From: JBARRO01 sp049644265
GTDB lineage: Bacteria > Bacteroidota > Ignavibacteria > UBA10030
Assembly: GCA_049644265.1 (NCBI GenBank)
Contig: JBARRO010000168.1
Location: 1-16,837 of the forward strand
Length of the DNA stretch: 16,837 nucleotides
Reading direction: 5' to 3'
Shown here: one piece after another, positions 6,564 through 15,200 of the stretch
Numbering within the stretch: the first letter of the stretch is position 1
Layout of the letters: each line of letters opens with the position of its first letter
Translations under genes and position numbers: made by a program
The notes under the pieces: generated by a model
Seen by the model: the letters and a program-made list of their open reading frames with translations, nothing else
The model's database searches: none
Told to the model about the DNA's origin: nothing

Positions 6564-7691
6564 ATGAAAACGATACTCCAGATTGTCAAGAAGGAATTCA
6601 TCCAGTTTACCCAGGACAGGAAGATGTTTGGGATCAGCTTTATCGCCCCGATTTTCCAGCTTCTCATCCTCGGATACGCGGCAAGCCTCGACGTCAGCGA
6701 CATCCCGATGCTCATCGTCGACCTCGATCACTCGCGGATGAGCAGAGAATTGACGAGTGCTTTCTCCAGCACGGGGTATTTCAGGATCGTGCAGTACGAG
6801 GACAGGATGGACGCCATCGATCATTACCTGGACGACGGCCATGCGTCTATGGCGATTGTGATTCCACGGGGATTTGAAAAGACGATCGCGGGAGGCAAAA
6901 CAGCACCGTTACAGTTTATCGGGGACGGGTCGGAAACAACGTCGGGCGGAATAGGGATGAGCTACGCATCCATTATCGTGTCAAGGTTCTCTCAGAGCAT
7001 CATCTTTGAGAACCTGGCCCGTCGCGGGGTTTCGCGCATGCCGGCGCGGATTAATGCAGAGTTCAGAGTGTGGTACAACCCCGAGCTCAAGAGCCGAAAC
7101 TTCATGGTCCCGGGCGTCCTGGGGCTTCTCCTTATGGTTATGACAACCATTCTGACCTCGTTGGCAATCGTGAAGGAAAAGGAGCTGGGGACGCTGGAAC
7201 AGTTGATTGTCACTCCCATCAAACCGGGCCAGTTGATCGTGGGGAAGATCGCGCCGTTCATGATCGTGGGAATCATCGATGTGTTTCTCGTCGTCGGCGT
7301 GGCGACGTATTTTTTTGATTTGCCGCTCAAAGGCGACTTCTGGCTCCTTTTCTTGTTCTGTCTCACGTTCCTGATGACGACGCTGGGCCTCGGCCTGTTC
7401 GTGTCCACCGTGTCCCGCACACAGCAACAGGCAATGATGACGGCCATTTTCTTCATCATGCTGCCGATGATCTTTTTCTCCGGCTTTGTTTTTCCCGTTG
7501 AGAACATGCCGAAAATAATCCAGTACATCTCCTACCTCATGCCCCTTCGGTATTTTTTCGTGATTGTGAGAGGTCTCTTCCTGAAGGGAGTCGGATTCGA
7601 AACCCTGTGGCCTCAGGGATTGGCACTTCTCATCTTCGGCCTCACGATTCTCTGGATGAGTGTGCTGAGATTCCAGAAGAGGCTCGGATAA
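6564..7691 (+). CDS. ABC-2 type permease 2, YbhR-like
   Basis: A 375-aa paralogue of the preceding permease with the same layout. A first membrane segment lies near 22-40, an extracytoplasmic domain at about 41-178, then segments near 180-202, 229-250, 258-281, 290-311 and 350-368. RVWYNPELKS (168-177) and ELGTLEQLIVTPI repeat the motifs of permease 1. SGFVFPVENMP near the C-terminus resembles YbhR, giving the same S-then-R order as E. coli. The start ATG is 7 bp after the previous stop and gives MKTILQIVKKEF; an in-frame ATG at 6510 would overlap permease 1 by 47 bp and is rejected. No strong Shine-Dalgarno sequence is seen, so coupling to permease 1 is likely. It is the last gene of the exporter operon; no terminator hairpin follows. 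Confidence 0.93.
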   Translation: MKTILQIVKKEFIQFTQDRKMFGISFIAPIFQLLILGYAASLDVSDIPMLIVDLDHSRMSRELTSAFSSTGYFRIVQYEDRMDAIDHYLDDGHASMAIVIPRGFEKTIAGGKTAPLQFIGDGSETTSGGIGMSYASIIVSRFSQSIIFENLARRGVSRMPARINAEFRVWYNPELKSRNFMVPGVLGLLLMVMTTILTSLAIVKEKELGTLEQLIVTPIKPGQLIVGKIAPFMIVGIIDVFLVVGVATYFFDLPLKGDFWLLFLFCLTFLMTTLGLGLFVSTVSRTQQQAMMTAIFFIMLPMIFFSGFVFPVENMPKIIQYISYLMPLRYFFVIVRGLFLKGVGFETLWPQGLALLIFGLTILWMSVLRFQKRLG

Positions 7692-7716
7692 CGGTCAGCG
7701 CGTTCCGGCTCTTACC

Positions 7717-7745
7717 TTGCCTCCGCTTTAAAAATCCCCTACATT
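7717..7745 (+). promoter_or_regulatory. Possible promoter of the GH3 gene
   Basis: TTGCCT (7717-7722) and TACATT (7740-7745) are 17 bp apart, each matching the sigma-70 consensus at four of six positions. The spot lies in the 95-bp gap before the secreted GH3 gene. Such matches arise often by chance, and the group's own sigma consensus may differ. Confidence 0.3.
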
Positions 7746-7786
7746 TCTTCAAGCTCTTCTTCCGCCAATTGATCCCACCACTATCC

Positions 7787-10459
7787 ATGCAAAGATTTCT
7801 TTCTTCCCTTTTCCTTTCTGTCTGTTTTTCGCTTTTCGGATTTGCACAGCCACAAGGGGCTCGCAGTTCACTGCCATTTCAGGATCAGGACCTCCCATTG
7901 GAACAGCGTGTGAACGACCTCGTTTCCCGGATGACGCTCGCGGAAAAAACGAGCCAGATGCTTTATACGGCCCCCGCGATCGACCGGCTTGGAATTCCAG
8001 CCTACAACTGGTGGAATGAAGCCCTCCACGGCGTTGCACGAGCCGGCAAGGCGACCGTGTTTCCACAGGCAATCGGGCTTGCAGCAACCTGGGATACCGA
8101 CCTGATGTTTCGCGTTGCCACTGTGATCTCGGACGAGGCGCGCGCGAAGCATCACGAAGCGGTGCGGCAGGGCAGGCGGGGGATCTATGAGGGTCTCACC
8201 TTCTGGTCGCCGAACATCAACATCTTTCGGGATCCGCGATGGGGGAGAGGCATGGAGACGTATGGCGAGGATCCATACCTTACGGGAAAACTTGCGGTGG
8301 AATTTGTGAAAGGGATGCAGGGAAACGATCCCCGGTATCTCAAAACCGTTGCCACGCCAAAACACTTTGCGGTCCACAGCGGGCCGGAACCGCTGCGTCA
8401 TATGTTTGACGCGCAAGTCGACGAGCGTGACTTGCGGGAGACTTACCTCCCAGCATTCCGCATGTGCATTGTTGACGGCCACGCGCAATCGGTCATGTGT
8501 GCGTACAACCGTTTCCGCGGATTGCCGTGCTGCGGAAGCGACGAACTGCTTCTGAAAATCCTGCGCGATGAATGGGGGTTCGACGGGTACGTCGTTTCCG
8601 ACTGCTGGGCGATCATGGATTTCTACACGGGCCATAAAGTTGTGGCGACAGCTCCCGAGGCGGCGGCGATGGCGGCGCAGGCAGGCACAGACCTCAACTG
8701 CGGAGTGACGTACGACAGCCTTGCGGCAGCTGTGAAGATGGGACTTGTGCATGAACAATTTGTCGATGTCTCTGTCAAACGCCTGTTCCGGGAGAGATTC
8801 CGACTCGGAATGTTCGATCCGCCTGAGCGGGTTGCCTACGCACGCATTCCCCCCGAAGTGAACGACTCGAAGGAACACCGCCAGCTTGCCCTCGAAGCCG
8901 CCCGGAAATCCATCGTTCTGCTGAAGAATGACCGGAACACCCTTCCGCTCTCAAAGAGTATCAGAACGCTGGCAGTGATCGGTCCGAATGCAGACGACGG
9001 AGAAGTCCTTCGCGGGAACTACAACGGCACACCGTCAAGGTACAGCACACCGCTCTCAGGACTGCGGGACAAATGCTCGAAATCGATGAAGATTCTCTCT
9101 GCGCGTGGATGTGCGATTGCCGAGAAAACGCCGACGCTAACCCTTGTGCCAGCTGAAGTGCTTTCACGCGACGGGAGGGTTGGGAAATCCAACGGCCTGA
9201 AGGGGGAATATTTCAACAACATCAACTTTGAGGGGCAACCGTTCGTTTCACGTGTGGACCAGGTAGTTGATTTTGAATGGTGGGAAGACGAGCCGATCGC
9301 TGGTATGAAGAAAGATAGTTTCAGTGTGAGGTGGACAGGGTTCTTGAAGCCGCCCATGTCCGGAAGATACGCACTGGGAGTGAGAGTACTGGGAGGAGTG
9401 CGGTTGTTCGTAAATGATTCCCTGCTCCTCGAGTTTACTGACAGGCATGTTTTCGCGACAGCATGGAAGTATGTTCAACTCAAAGAAGGATCCTCACAGA
9501 AATTACGGTTGGAATATTGGGACCGACGGCCCGAGGCGGGAGTTGGGCTTCTTTGGGAGAGGCCGGATGCCCAGCTTAAGTCCAAAGCCCTTGACATGGC
9601 TCGTAGGGCAGATGCAGTCATTCTTGTGATGGGCCTTTCACCGAAACTCGAGGGGGAAGAAATGGATGTTGACGTTCCGGGATTTCACGATGGCGATCGT
9701 GTGGACATCGGGTTACCTCCCATGCAGGAAGAATTGATCGAGGATATTACGGCACTCGGAAAACCAACCGTGCTTGTCCTGCTTAACGGCAGCGCCCTCG
9801 CGGTAAACTGGGCGGCTGAGCATGTGGCGGCGATTGTTGAATCGTGGTACGGCGGAGAAGGTGCAGGAGAAGCTCTGGCGGATGTGCTGTTTGGAGAGTA
9901 TAACCCTGCGGGCCGGCTGCCCGTAACGTTCTACAAGTCGACGGATCAACTTCCGCCGTTTACGGAGTACGCGATGAAAGGACGAACGTATCGCTATTTC
10001 ACCGGCGATCCCCTCTACACGTTTGGATATGGTTTGAGTTACACGACATTTGGCTATGCCAATCTGAAGATGCCTGCGAAGGTACAGTGTGGAGATCAGG
10101 TCGAGGTCGAAGTGCAGGTGGAGAATCGTGGTGATCGCGCAGGCGACGAAGTTGTGCAGCTGTATGTGAGCGATCTCCACGCATCGGTGCCAGTACCAAT
10201 CCGTTCGTTGGCAGGTTTTCGAAGAGTCCATTTGAACCCCGGTGAAAAGCAGAGGGTGTTGTTCTTCCTGACGCCGAGGCAGTTGTCTGTCATTGATGGC
10301 GAAGGAAAAAGAGTGGAGGAATCCGGGACATTTGAGATTAGTGTCGGAGGAAAACAACCGGGAATGACGGGTCGGGCTGACGCGAAGACAACGGGGGTTG
10401 TTGTGGGAAGATTTGAGGTGACGGGGGAAAGACTCGTCATCGGCGAAAAACAGTACTAG
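7787..10459 (+). CDS. Secreted GH3 beta-glycosidase (beta-xylosidase/glucosidase type) with PA14 insert
   Basis: An 890-aa exo-acting glycoside hydrolase that releases sugars from the non-reducing ends of plant-type oligosaccharides. An N-terminal signal peptide ends near residue 20 (FGFA/QPQG). The TIM-barrel domain carries YNWWNEALHGVARAG, FWSPNINIFRDPRWGR and ETYGEDPYL, all typical of the bacterial xylosidase/glucosidase branch of GH3. The nucleophile is Asp272 in VVSDCW. A PA14 module (about 470-593, from GLKGEYF) interrupts the C-terminal sandwich domain, and an Fn3-like domain follows (about 763-833). The acid/base is probably one of the Glu residues in LEGEEMD (621-627). Start 7787 gives the signal peptide directly; an upstream in-frame ATG at 7607 overlaps permease 2. 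No Shine-Dalgarno sequence is visible. Xylosidase versus glucosidase activity cannot be settled from sequence alone. Confidence 0.95.
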   Translation: MQRFLSSLFLSVCFSLFGFAQPQGARSSLPFQDQDLPLEQRVNDLVSRMTLAEKTSQMLYTAPAIDRLGIPAYNWWNEALHGVARAGKATVFPQAIGLAATWDTDLMFRVATVISDEARAKHHEAVRQGRRGIYEGLTFWSPNINIFRDPRWGRGMETYGEDPYLTGKLAVEFVKGMQGNDPRYLKTVATPKHFAVHSGPEPLRHMFDAQVDERDLRETYLPAFRMCIVDGHAQSVMCAYNRFRGLPCCGSDELLLKILRDEWGFDGYVVSDCWAIMDFYTGHKVVATAPEAAAMAAQAGTDLNCGVTYDSLAAAVKMGLVHEQFVDVSVKRLFRERFRLGMFDPPERVAYARIPPEVNDSKEHRQLALEAARKSIVLLKNDRNTLPLSKSIRTLAVIGPNADDGEVLRGNYNGTPSRYSTPLSGLRDKCSKSMKILSARGCAIAEKTPTLTLVPAEVLSRDGRVGKSNGLKGEYFNNINFEGQPFVSRVDQVVDFEWWEDEPIAGMKKDSFSVRWTGFLKPPMSGRYALGVRVLGGVRLFVNDSLLLEFTDRHVFATAWKYVQLKEGSSQKLRLEYWDRRPEAGVGLLWERPDAQLKSKALDMARRADAVILVMGLSPKLEGEEMDVDVPGFHDGDRVDIGLPPMQEELIEDITALGKPTVLVLLNGSALAVNWAAEHVAAIVESWYGGEGAGEALADVLFGEYNPAGRLPVTFYKSTDQLPPFTEYAMKGRTYRYFTGDPLYTFGYGLSYTTFGYANLKMPAKVQCGDQVEVEVQVENRGDRAGDEVVQLYVSDLHASVPVPIRSLAGFRRVHLNPGEKQRVLFFLTPRQLSVIDGEGKRVEESGTFEISVGGKQPGMTGRADAKTTGVVVGRFEVTGERLVIGEKQY

Positions 10460-10490
10460 GATGTGGAGGTAGTCAGAGCTCGTGGTCCAT

Positions 10491-10528
10491 TTATTCACTT
10501 GTTCATTGATTCATTTATTGGCTCATTA
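10491..10528. repeat. Short degenerate TTCA repeat tract just before the lipocalin start
   Basis: TTCA recurs at 10494, 10502 and 10510, exactly 8 bp apart, with TTGG at 10518 and CTCA at 10522. The style resembles the pyrimidine-rich end of the array at 4300-4445, and this tract also stops a few bases before a start codon that lacks a Shine-Dalgarno sequence. Confidence 0.4.
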
Positions 10529-10533
10529 TCCTA

Positions 10534-11076
10534 ATGAAAACTATCATTCATCTATTACTTTTCTCATCAATTATGGTTGCTCAAGAGACGCGACCACTGG
10601 AAGTGGTACCGTCCATCGAGGTCGACAAATATATGGGGACCTGGTACGAAATTGCCCGGCTGCCGAACAGCTTTCAGTCCAGCTGCAAGGGAGAAATCAC
10701 GGCGACCTATACACTGCTCGAAGACGGCAAAATAAAGGTGGTCAACAAATGCAAAAAGGAGGACGGGAGTTATTCTGAGGCCGAGGGGAAGGCGAAACGA
10801 GCGGATGAGGACCTGCCGAATTCAAAGCTCAAGGTCCGGTTTGCACCTGCGTATCTTTCCTGGCTCCCGTTTGTGTGGGGGAATTATTGGATTATCGACC
10901 TGGCAAAGGACTATACCTATGCCGTGATCGGTGAACCGGACAGAAAATATCTGTGGATTCTTGCCAGAAAGCCAGCCATCGATGAAACGCTGTATAAGGA
11001 AATTATCGAACGGATTCAACGGCAAGGCTACGATCTTTCCACGCTGATGAAGACTCCGCAGGCGGCCGTAGAATAA
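10534..11076 (+). CDS. blc: Blc-type bacterial lipocalin
   Basis: A 180-aa lipocalin, a small beta-barrel that binds lipids or other hydrophobic molecules in the envelope. The family signature is plain: KYMGTWYEIARLPNSFQ (32-48) and, later, YAVIGEPDRKYLWILARKP, matching the Blc signature around GPDRDYLWILSRTP. The N-terminus is a short cleavable-looking signal peptide (to about VAQ, residue 17). Unlike E. coli Blc, it has no lipobox Cys, so the protein is probably soluble in the periplasm or secreted. Cys51 and Cys73 could form a disulfide. It lies 74 bp after the GH3 gene and ends in the A-tract of a strong hairpin terminator, so it is the last gene of the + strand block. No Shine-Dalgarno sequence precedes the ATG. 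Confidence 0.93.
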   Translation: MKTIIHLLLFSSIMVAQETRPLEVVPSIEVDKYMGTWYEIARLPNSFQSSCKGEITATYTLLEDGKIKVVNKCKKEDGSYSEAEGKAKRADEDLPNSKLKVRFAPAYLSWLPFVWGNYWIIDLAKDYTYAVIGEPDRKYLWILARKPAIDETLYKEIIERIQRQGYDLSTLMKTPQAAVE

Positions 11077-11077
11077 A

Positions 11078-11103
11078 AAAGCCCTGATATTTTTCAGGGC
11101 TTT
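11078..11103. terminator. Bidirectional intrinsic terminator between lipocalin and PorV-family genes
   Basis: GCCCTGA (11081-11087) and TCAGGGC (11094-11100) pair around the loop TATTTT, and the stem extends by three A-T pairs on each side. On the - strand the stem is followed by six T residues; on the + strand only three T follow. It closes both converging units and should work better for the right-hand operon. The lipocalin stop codon lies directly beside it. Confidence 0.88.
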
Positions 11104-11126
11104 GGATGCCAGCGATAAAAATCCTG

Positions 11127-12179
11127 CTAGAGACTTATCCCCAGGGAGAAGTACTGCACATTCTTGAGCCTGCCGTAATCTGCAAATCCGTAGTCCAGCT
11201 TGAACATCATACTGTTCACGATTCCGTAGTGGAATCCCAATCCCCATGTGAGTCCCTGTTCGGAGTCCCGGAGGAACAGGGATTTATATCCAATCCTTCC
11301 AAAAAGAATCTCCTGCCACGCAAGCTCCAACCCGTTGTTCACGTACTCGGTATTGTCGTTTGGATGCACTGCATCCACGGCAGCGGTCAACCGCAAATCG
11401 TCGCTCTTGATGGCGTCGTATGACAGGCCGATCCGGAACACCAGGGGAAGGTCAAAATCGTTCGTCCTGAACTCCGCCGGGATATTGTTCGGTCCGCTGC
11501 CTGCATCGGAATTGGGGTCCTGGTTGAAATAGAGGTCCCTTCCCGAGAGTCGCATCTTCGATCCAAAATTGGCGATCGTTGCCCCTAGGGACAGTCCGGG
11601 AATCTCTGAGTTATACAATGTGCCGACGTCGACGGCAATACCGGAGGAGCTTTCATCCCACACCTGTTCCTGCACATACTTCAAGTTCAGTCCGACAGAA
11701 AACCTGTCGGTCAGATTTCTTGCGTACGAAACTCCAATGGCAAGCGAGCTGGCATCCCACACCCTGCCGTCTCCTTCCGGGAATTCGATGGTCCGCACAA
11801 TGTCGTCCGGAATGCCGAGTGACGTTACAGAAAAGCCGAGGACGCCAAAATCTCCGAACGAGAGCATTCCCGCCGCAAAATCGTAGCTGATATCGGCAAG
11901 CCAGTTGACGTGATTGAACGTCATCTCGGTATTGTTCGGAAGCCGCGAAAGGACCGCGGGGTTCCAATAAATTGCCGAGACATCGTTCACGGCCGCCGTC
12001 TGGGCTCCTCCCATCCCGGTTGACCGTGCTCCCGCGCCGATTTTTAGAAACTGCGCTGCCGTGGTCCCGACCTTTGCCGTGCTACGAAACAGCTGAGCAG
12101 GGGAGAGGGACGCGAAGGCGACCATCGCCACCACGAGAACTGCAAGGCTCCGAAGACTGAGTGTATGCGATCGTTTCAT
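11127..12179 (-). CDS. PorV/PorQ-family outer-membrane beta-barrel protein
   Basis: A 350-aa outer-membrane barrel of the PorV/PorQ family. In T9SS organisms PorV (LptO) shuttles secreted cargo from the translocon to the attachment complex. A signal peptide ends near residue 29 (SLSPAQ). The family motif IGAGARSTGMGGAQTA (47-62) with NDVSAIYWNPA (65-75) follows, then repeated amphipathic strands and a C-terminal SLGISL. The start has a clear site, TGGAGAA, 4 nt upstream. It is the last gene of the minus-strand operon: it follows the 1158-aa protein after 51 bp and is closed by the terminator at 11078-11103. Many Ignavibacteria-like genomes carry several such paralogues, so it may serve its neighbour rather than be the core PorV. 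Assignment to the family is secure; its partner is inferred. Confidence 0.88.
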   Translation of the reverse strand: MKRSHTLSLRSLAVLVVAMVAFASLSPAQLFRSTAKVGTTAAQFLKIGAGARSTGMGGAQTAAVNDVSAIYWNPAVLSRLPNNTEMTFNHVNWLADISYDFAAGMLSFGDFGVLGFSVTSLGIPDDIVRTIEFPEGDGRVWDASSLAIGVSYARNLTDRFSVGLNLKYVQEQVWDESSSGIAVDVGTLYNSEIPGLSLGATIANFGSKMRLSGRDLYFNQDPNSDAGSGPNNIPAEFRTNDFDLPLVFRIGLSYDAIKSDDLRLTAAVDAVHPNDNTEYVNNGLELAWQEILFGRIGYKSLFLRDSEQGLTWGLGFHYGIVNSMMFKLDYGFADYGRLKNVQYFSLGISL

Positions 12180-12230
12180 GTGGTTCTCCAGGAACTGAAA
12201 ATGGCTCTAAACCTCAAAGACAATCATGCA

Positions 12231-15200
12231 TTACTTGATTAGTGCAAGCCGGCCGATCTTGTTTCCGACACCCGGAACCTCTACGTGGTAAATATAGACA
12301 CCGTAGGAGAGACGTTGCCCCTCGTATGACAGCAGATTCCAGTCTGCATAGCTGTTACTGTCGTCCTTGTCGATGGTCGCAACGAGTTCGCCGATCAGCG
12401 TATAAATGCGAATCGTGCACTTGGGAGGAAGATTGCGGAACTGCAGCCTGTTGTCGCCCCTTCGTGTAGCAGATGAACCCGGAGTCTCGAGATCACTGAA
12501 GGCTACGTAAGGATTCGGGACCACGTAGATCCTATCGAGCGATGAACTTGTTGTGGATTCGTTGTACTCGGATGCCTTGGAGGTAAATGTGTACGAGTCC
12601 CCTGTGGCGAAAGGCTTCGTTGTTTTGGCGACGTAGATGTTCCCCTGAGTCGGAAGAACGGTAGAACCATTCGGCGACTTGGAGAACGTAATACCCATGT
12701 ATGTCTTAATCGGATTTGCGGGCGTGAGAATCACAATTTCGCGACCCAGCCTCCAGGTGCTGTCGCCGGAGGAATTCTGAACAAATCCCCGGAAGGTTTG
12801 AGAATTTGTCACGTTAAAAATCTTGAACGGGCAAACAACGACGCGCCGTGCGAGGTTGTCGAGCAACGTGTCGGCGGGGAATAGCCATTTTCCGCTTGCG
12901 GACGTGTCTGTTGCATTCCAACGAATCTCGAAATCGGCCGGGATCGGCGTGAATGGATTAGTGTTCAGTGCGACATTCTTTGCCACCCGCGCAATGACAT
13001 TGGTGTTGTTCTTGATCAGCCATCCGGATCGCACAGAGTCAATACCGAGTGGCTCGTCCTTTGCATAAATGCGCAGGCCATCGAAGACAGGATTGTCATC
13101 CTGACTGCTGAGCCGGTCGCTTTCATGGACGGAGTAGTATTGGTACCGGACCTCAAACGTCGCGTCCTTGGGGAGGCTTCCGGTCGTGGACCCCCGGATC
13201 CTTCCCTTCTCGGCATCGACGACATACGCGGTGGGGGAGACGACCGCACCGCTCGCATTGAGTACCTGTACGCTGTCGGCGAACAGCTCGGTATGGCTCA
13301 GATTCACATAAAACGTGTCGTTTGCGACAATCTTCTCAGAGGTATAACCCTTGGGAAAGACGCTGTAGAGAATCTGGCTGTTCTTTAATGTGAAATTCAC
13401 CAGATAGGACTGGTTCTTCGCAACCACCCGATCGTTCATTACTTTTACCGAAATCGTGCCCGTCGAATTCCCACTCACGCGTGTGACACCCGCTTCGGTA
13501 ATGCTGGCCGACGAAACCCCGAGAGGAAGCGGTGCGGGCGTCACTGCAGCGGTATTGACGTCGAACGAAAGCTCGCTCGTGATGGGGTCCTGAAGAATGA
13601 CCGCCTGCGATTCGGTCGGTGGAAGCTGAACACCCAGCGAATCAAACCCATGATCGTAGGAGACGACCGCATAGTAGTAGGTCTTTCCATTCATGGCACT
13701 GGAGTCGACGTATTGATGGACGAGGCCGCTATTGGAGCCGAGTTGGTATTTCACGCCTCGGCCAAGGTATTCGACCGGATGAAGTCCCGACCATTCGTTC
13801 ACGAGGTCGAACTGAGCTGGGATTCCGTTCTGCAGGAAAGGCTTCCCAAGGAACGGAGTCCCGTTTGCATCAGTGATCATGAATACGTCGACAAACGTCG
13901 GGTCTTCGCTGCGATAAATCTTGTATCCCTCGAAATCGTTCACGGCCGTGAGCGGGTCGATGGAGTTCTCCGAAACATTGTCCCAATAGAGCGTTACCCG
14001 ATGATCGCCGGGAATAGCGACAACATTCGGCTTCGGAGGCGGTTGAGCAAACCGGTAGTTAGCCTCGAGAATACGCTGGGATGTCTCGGAGTTGAGCAAC
14101 AAATCGGGCAAATCAACCCCCATCAGGAGCGCGATGGAAAAGCGTTGTGTTCCGCTGGGGTCAAGTCGGAACGGCCCCGAGCCATACACAAAGACATTGT
14201 CCCCTGGACTATTGAGAAGTGTCTGATCAATAGAAATACTGTCGGAAGAAAGAAGTTGCCAGTAGAGAACATCGTTCTTCGGTACGTTTGGAAGGCTGTT
14301 TGTATAAGGCAGGGCGTAGAAGCTGGTAAGTCCAATCTGGTCTGATTCATGAACGTCACGGATGCCGAAGTTTGGTTCGGACGTGAAGTTCCCGTTTATG
14401 TCATAGCCTACATCCGGTTTCCCGTTCCCTTCGCCAAAATCTCCGGTTCCCGCGATGCCGTCGAAACCGACGTCGTCTTTCGCTGGGTCCCAATCTCCAT
14501 CCTCATCTCCCGACCAGCGTGGCTTAAGGCTGCCAAAAAGGGCTATATACTTGGCTGTATCGGCAATTCCGGTCGTTAGCGGCTTGGTGATGCCGTCGAT
14601 GTACGTTCCTGCATCGTTAAATGGACTCTCGTCAATAATTCCGTCGTCATCGTTGTCGATCCCGTCTTCTGAGTTTGTCGGACTTTCGAGAAACTTAAAG
14701 CCAAAATATCCTGGCTTCAGTCCGCCGTCTCCCTTGCCGTCGTCATCCCAGGCGTAGACCATGCTGCGTGCGCGCTGCGGGAAGGGATCGGCGAGAGAAC
14801 CACGAGGAGGGATGAAGAACGCCCGGTCGTCGGCATAGTCGGCGGGCCCTCCGACGTGCGGATCGCCGTGCATTCCAAAATACACTTCGTTCAGCGTCTT
14901 GGGGCTCTTGTTTGTGACGCGGTAAACGAGAAAGACAATATCTTCGGCAAGAGGGTTGTTAAACTGGAAGAAACGGACTTCAAGGTCGAGACCAAGACCG
15001 CGCTTGGTGGAGTCGCTCGGGAAGGGGTAGTAGAGGTACTTTTGATTTGTGTAGTCGTCGCAAACAAAGTAGACTTCTTCATCCGGTGTGGTTGCATCGT
15101 TGCCGAGAAATGCCGGCCATACGTAACGGCCGAGAATGGAATTGTACCAGGATTCCGGCCAGGCCGATGGCTTGCGGGTCAAATCCCCTGCAACCTGCGA

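Noticed and set aside
7607..7786. Upstream extension of the GH3 gene from ATG 7607
   Set aside because: It would overlap permease 2 by 85 bp and place 60 residues before a normal signal peptide.
7868..8878. A 336-codon open frame on the - strand inside the GH3 gene
   Set aside because: It lies opposite the conserved catalytic barrel of GH3; its sequence is His/Arg-rich with no family resemblance.
9713..10498. A 261-codon open frame on the - strand over the end of the GH3 gene
   Set aside because: Antisense to the C-terminal and Fn3-like domains; no domain or leader.
13650..14345. A 231-codon open frame on the + strand opposite the 1158-aa gene
   Set aside because: Antisense to a gene with strong family features; no domain seen.
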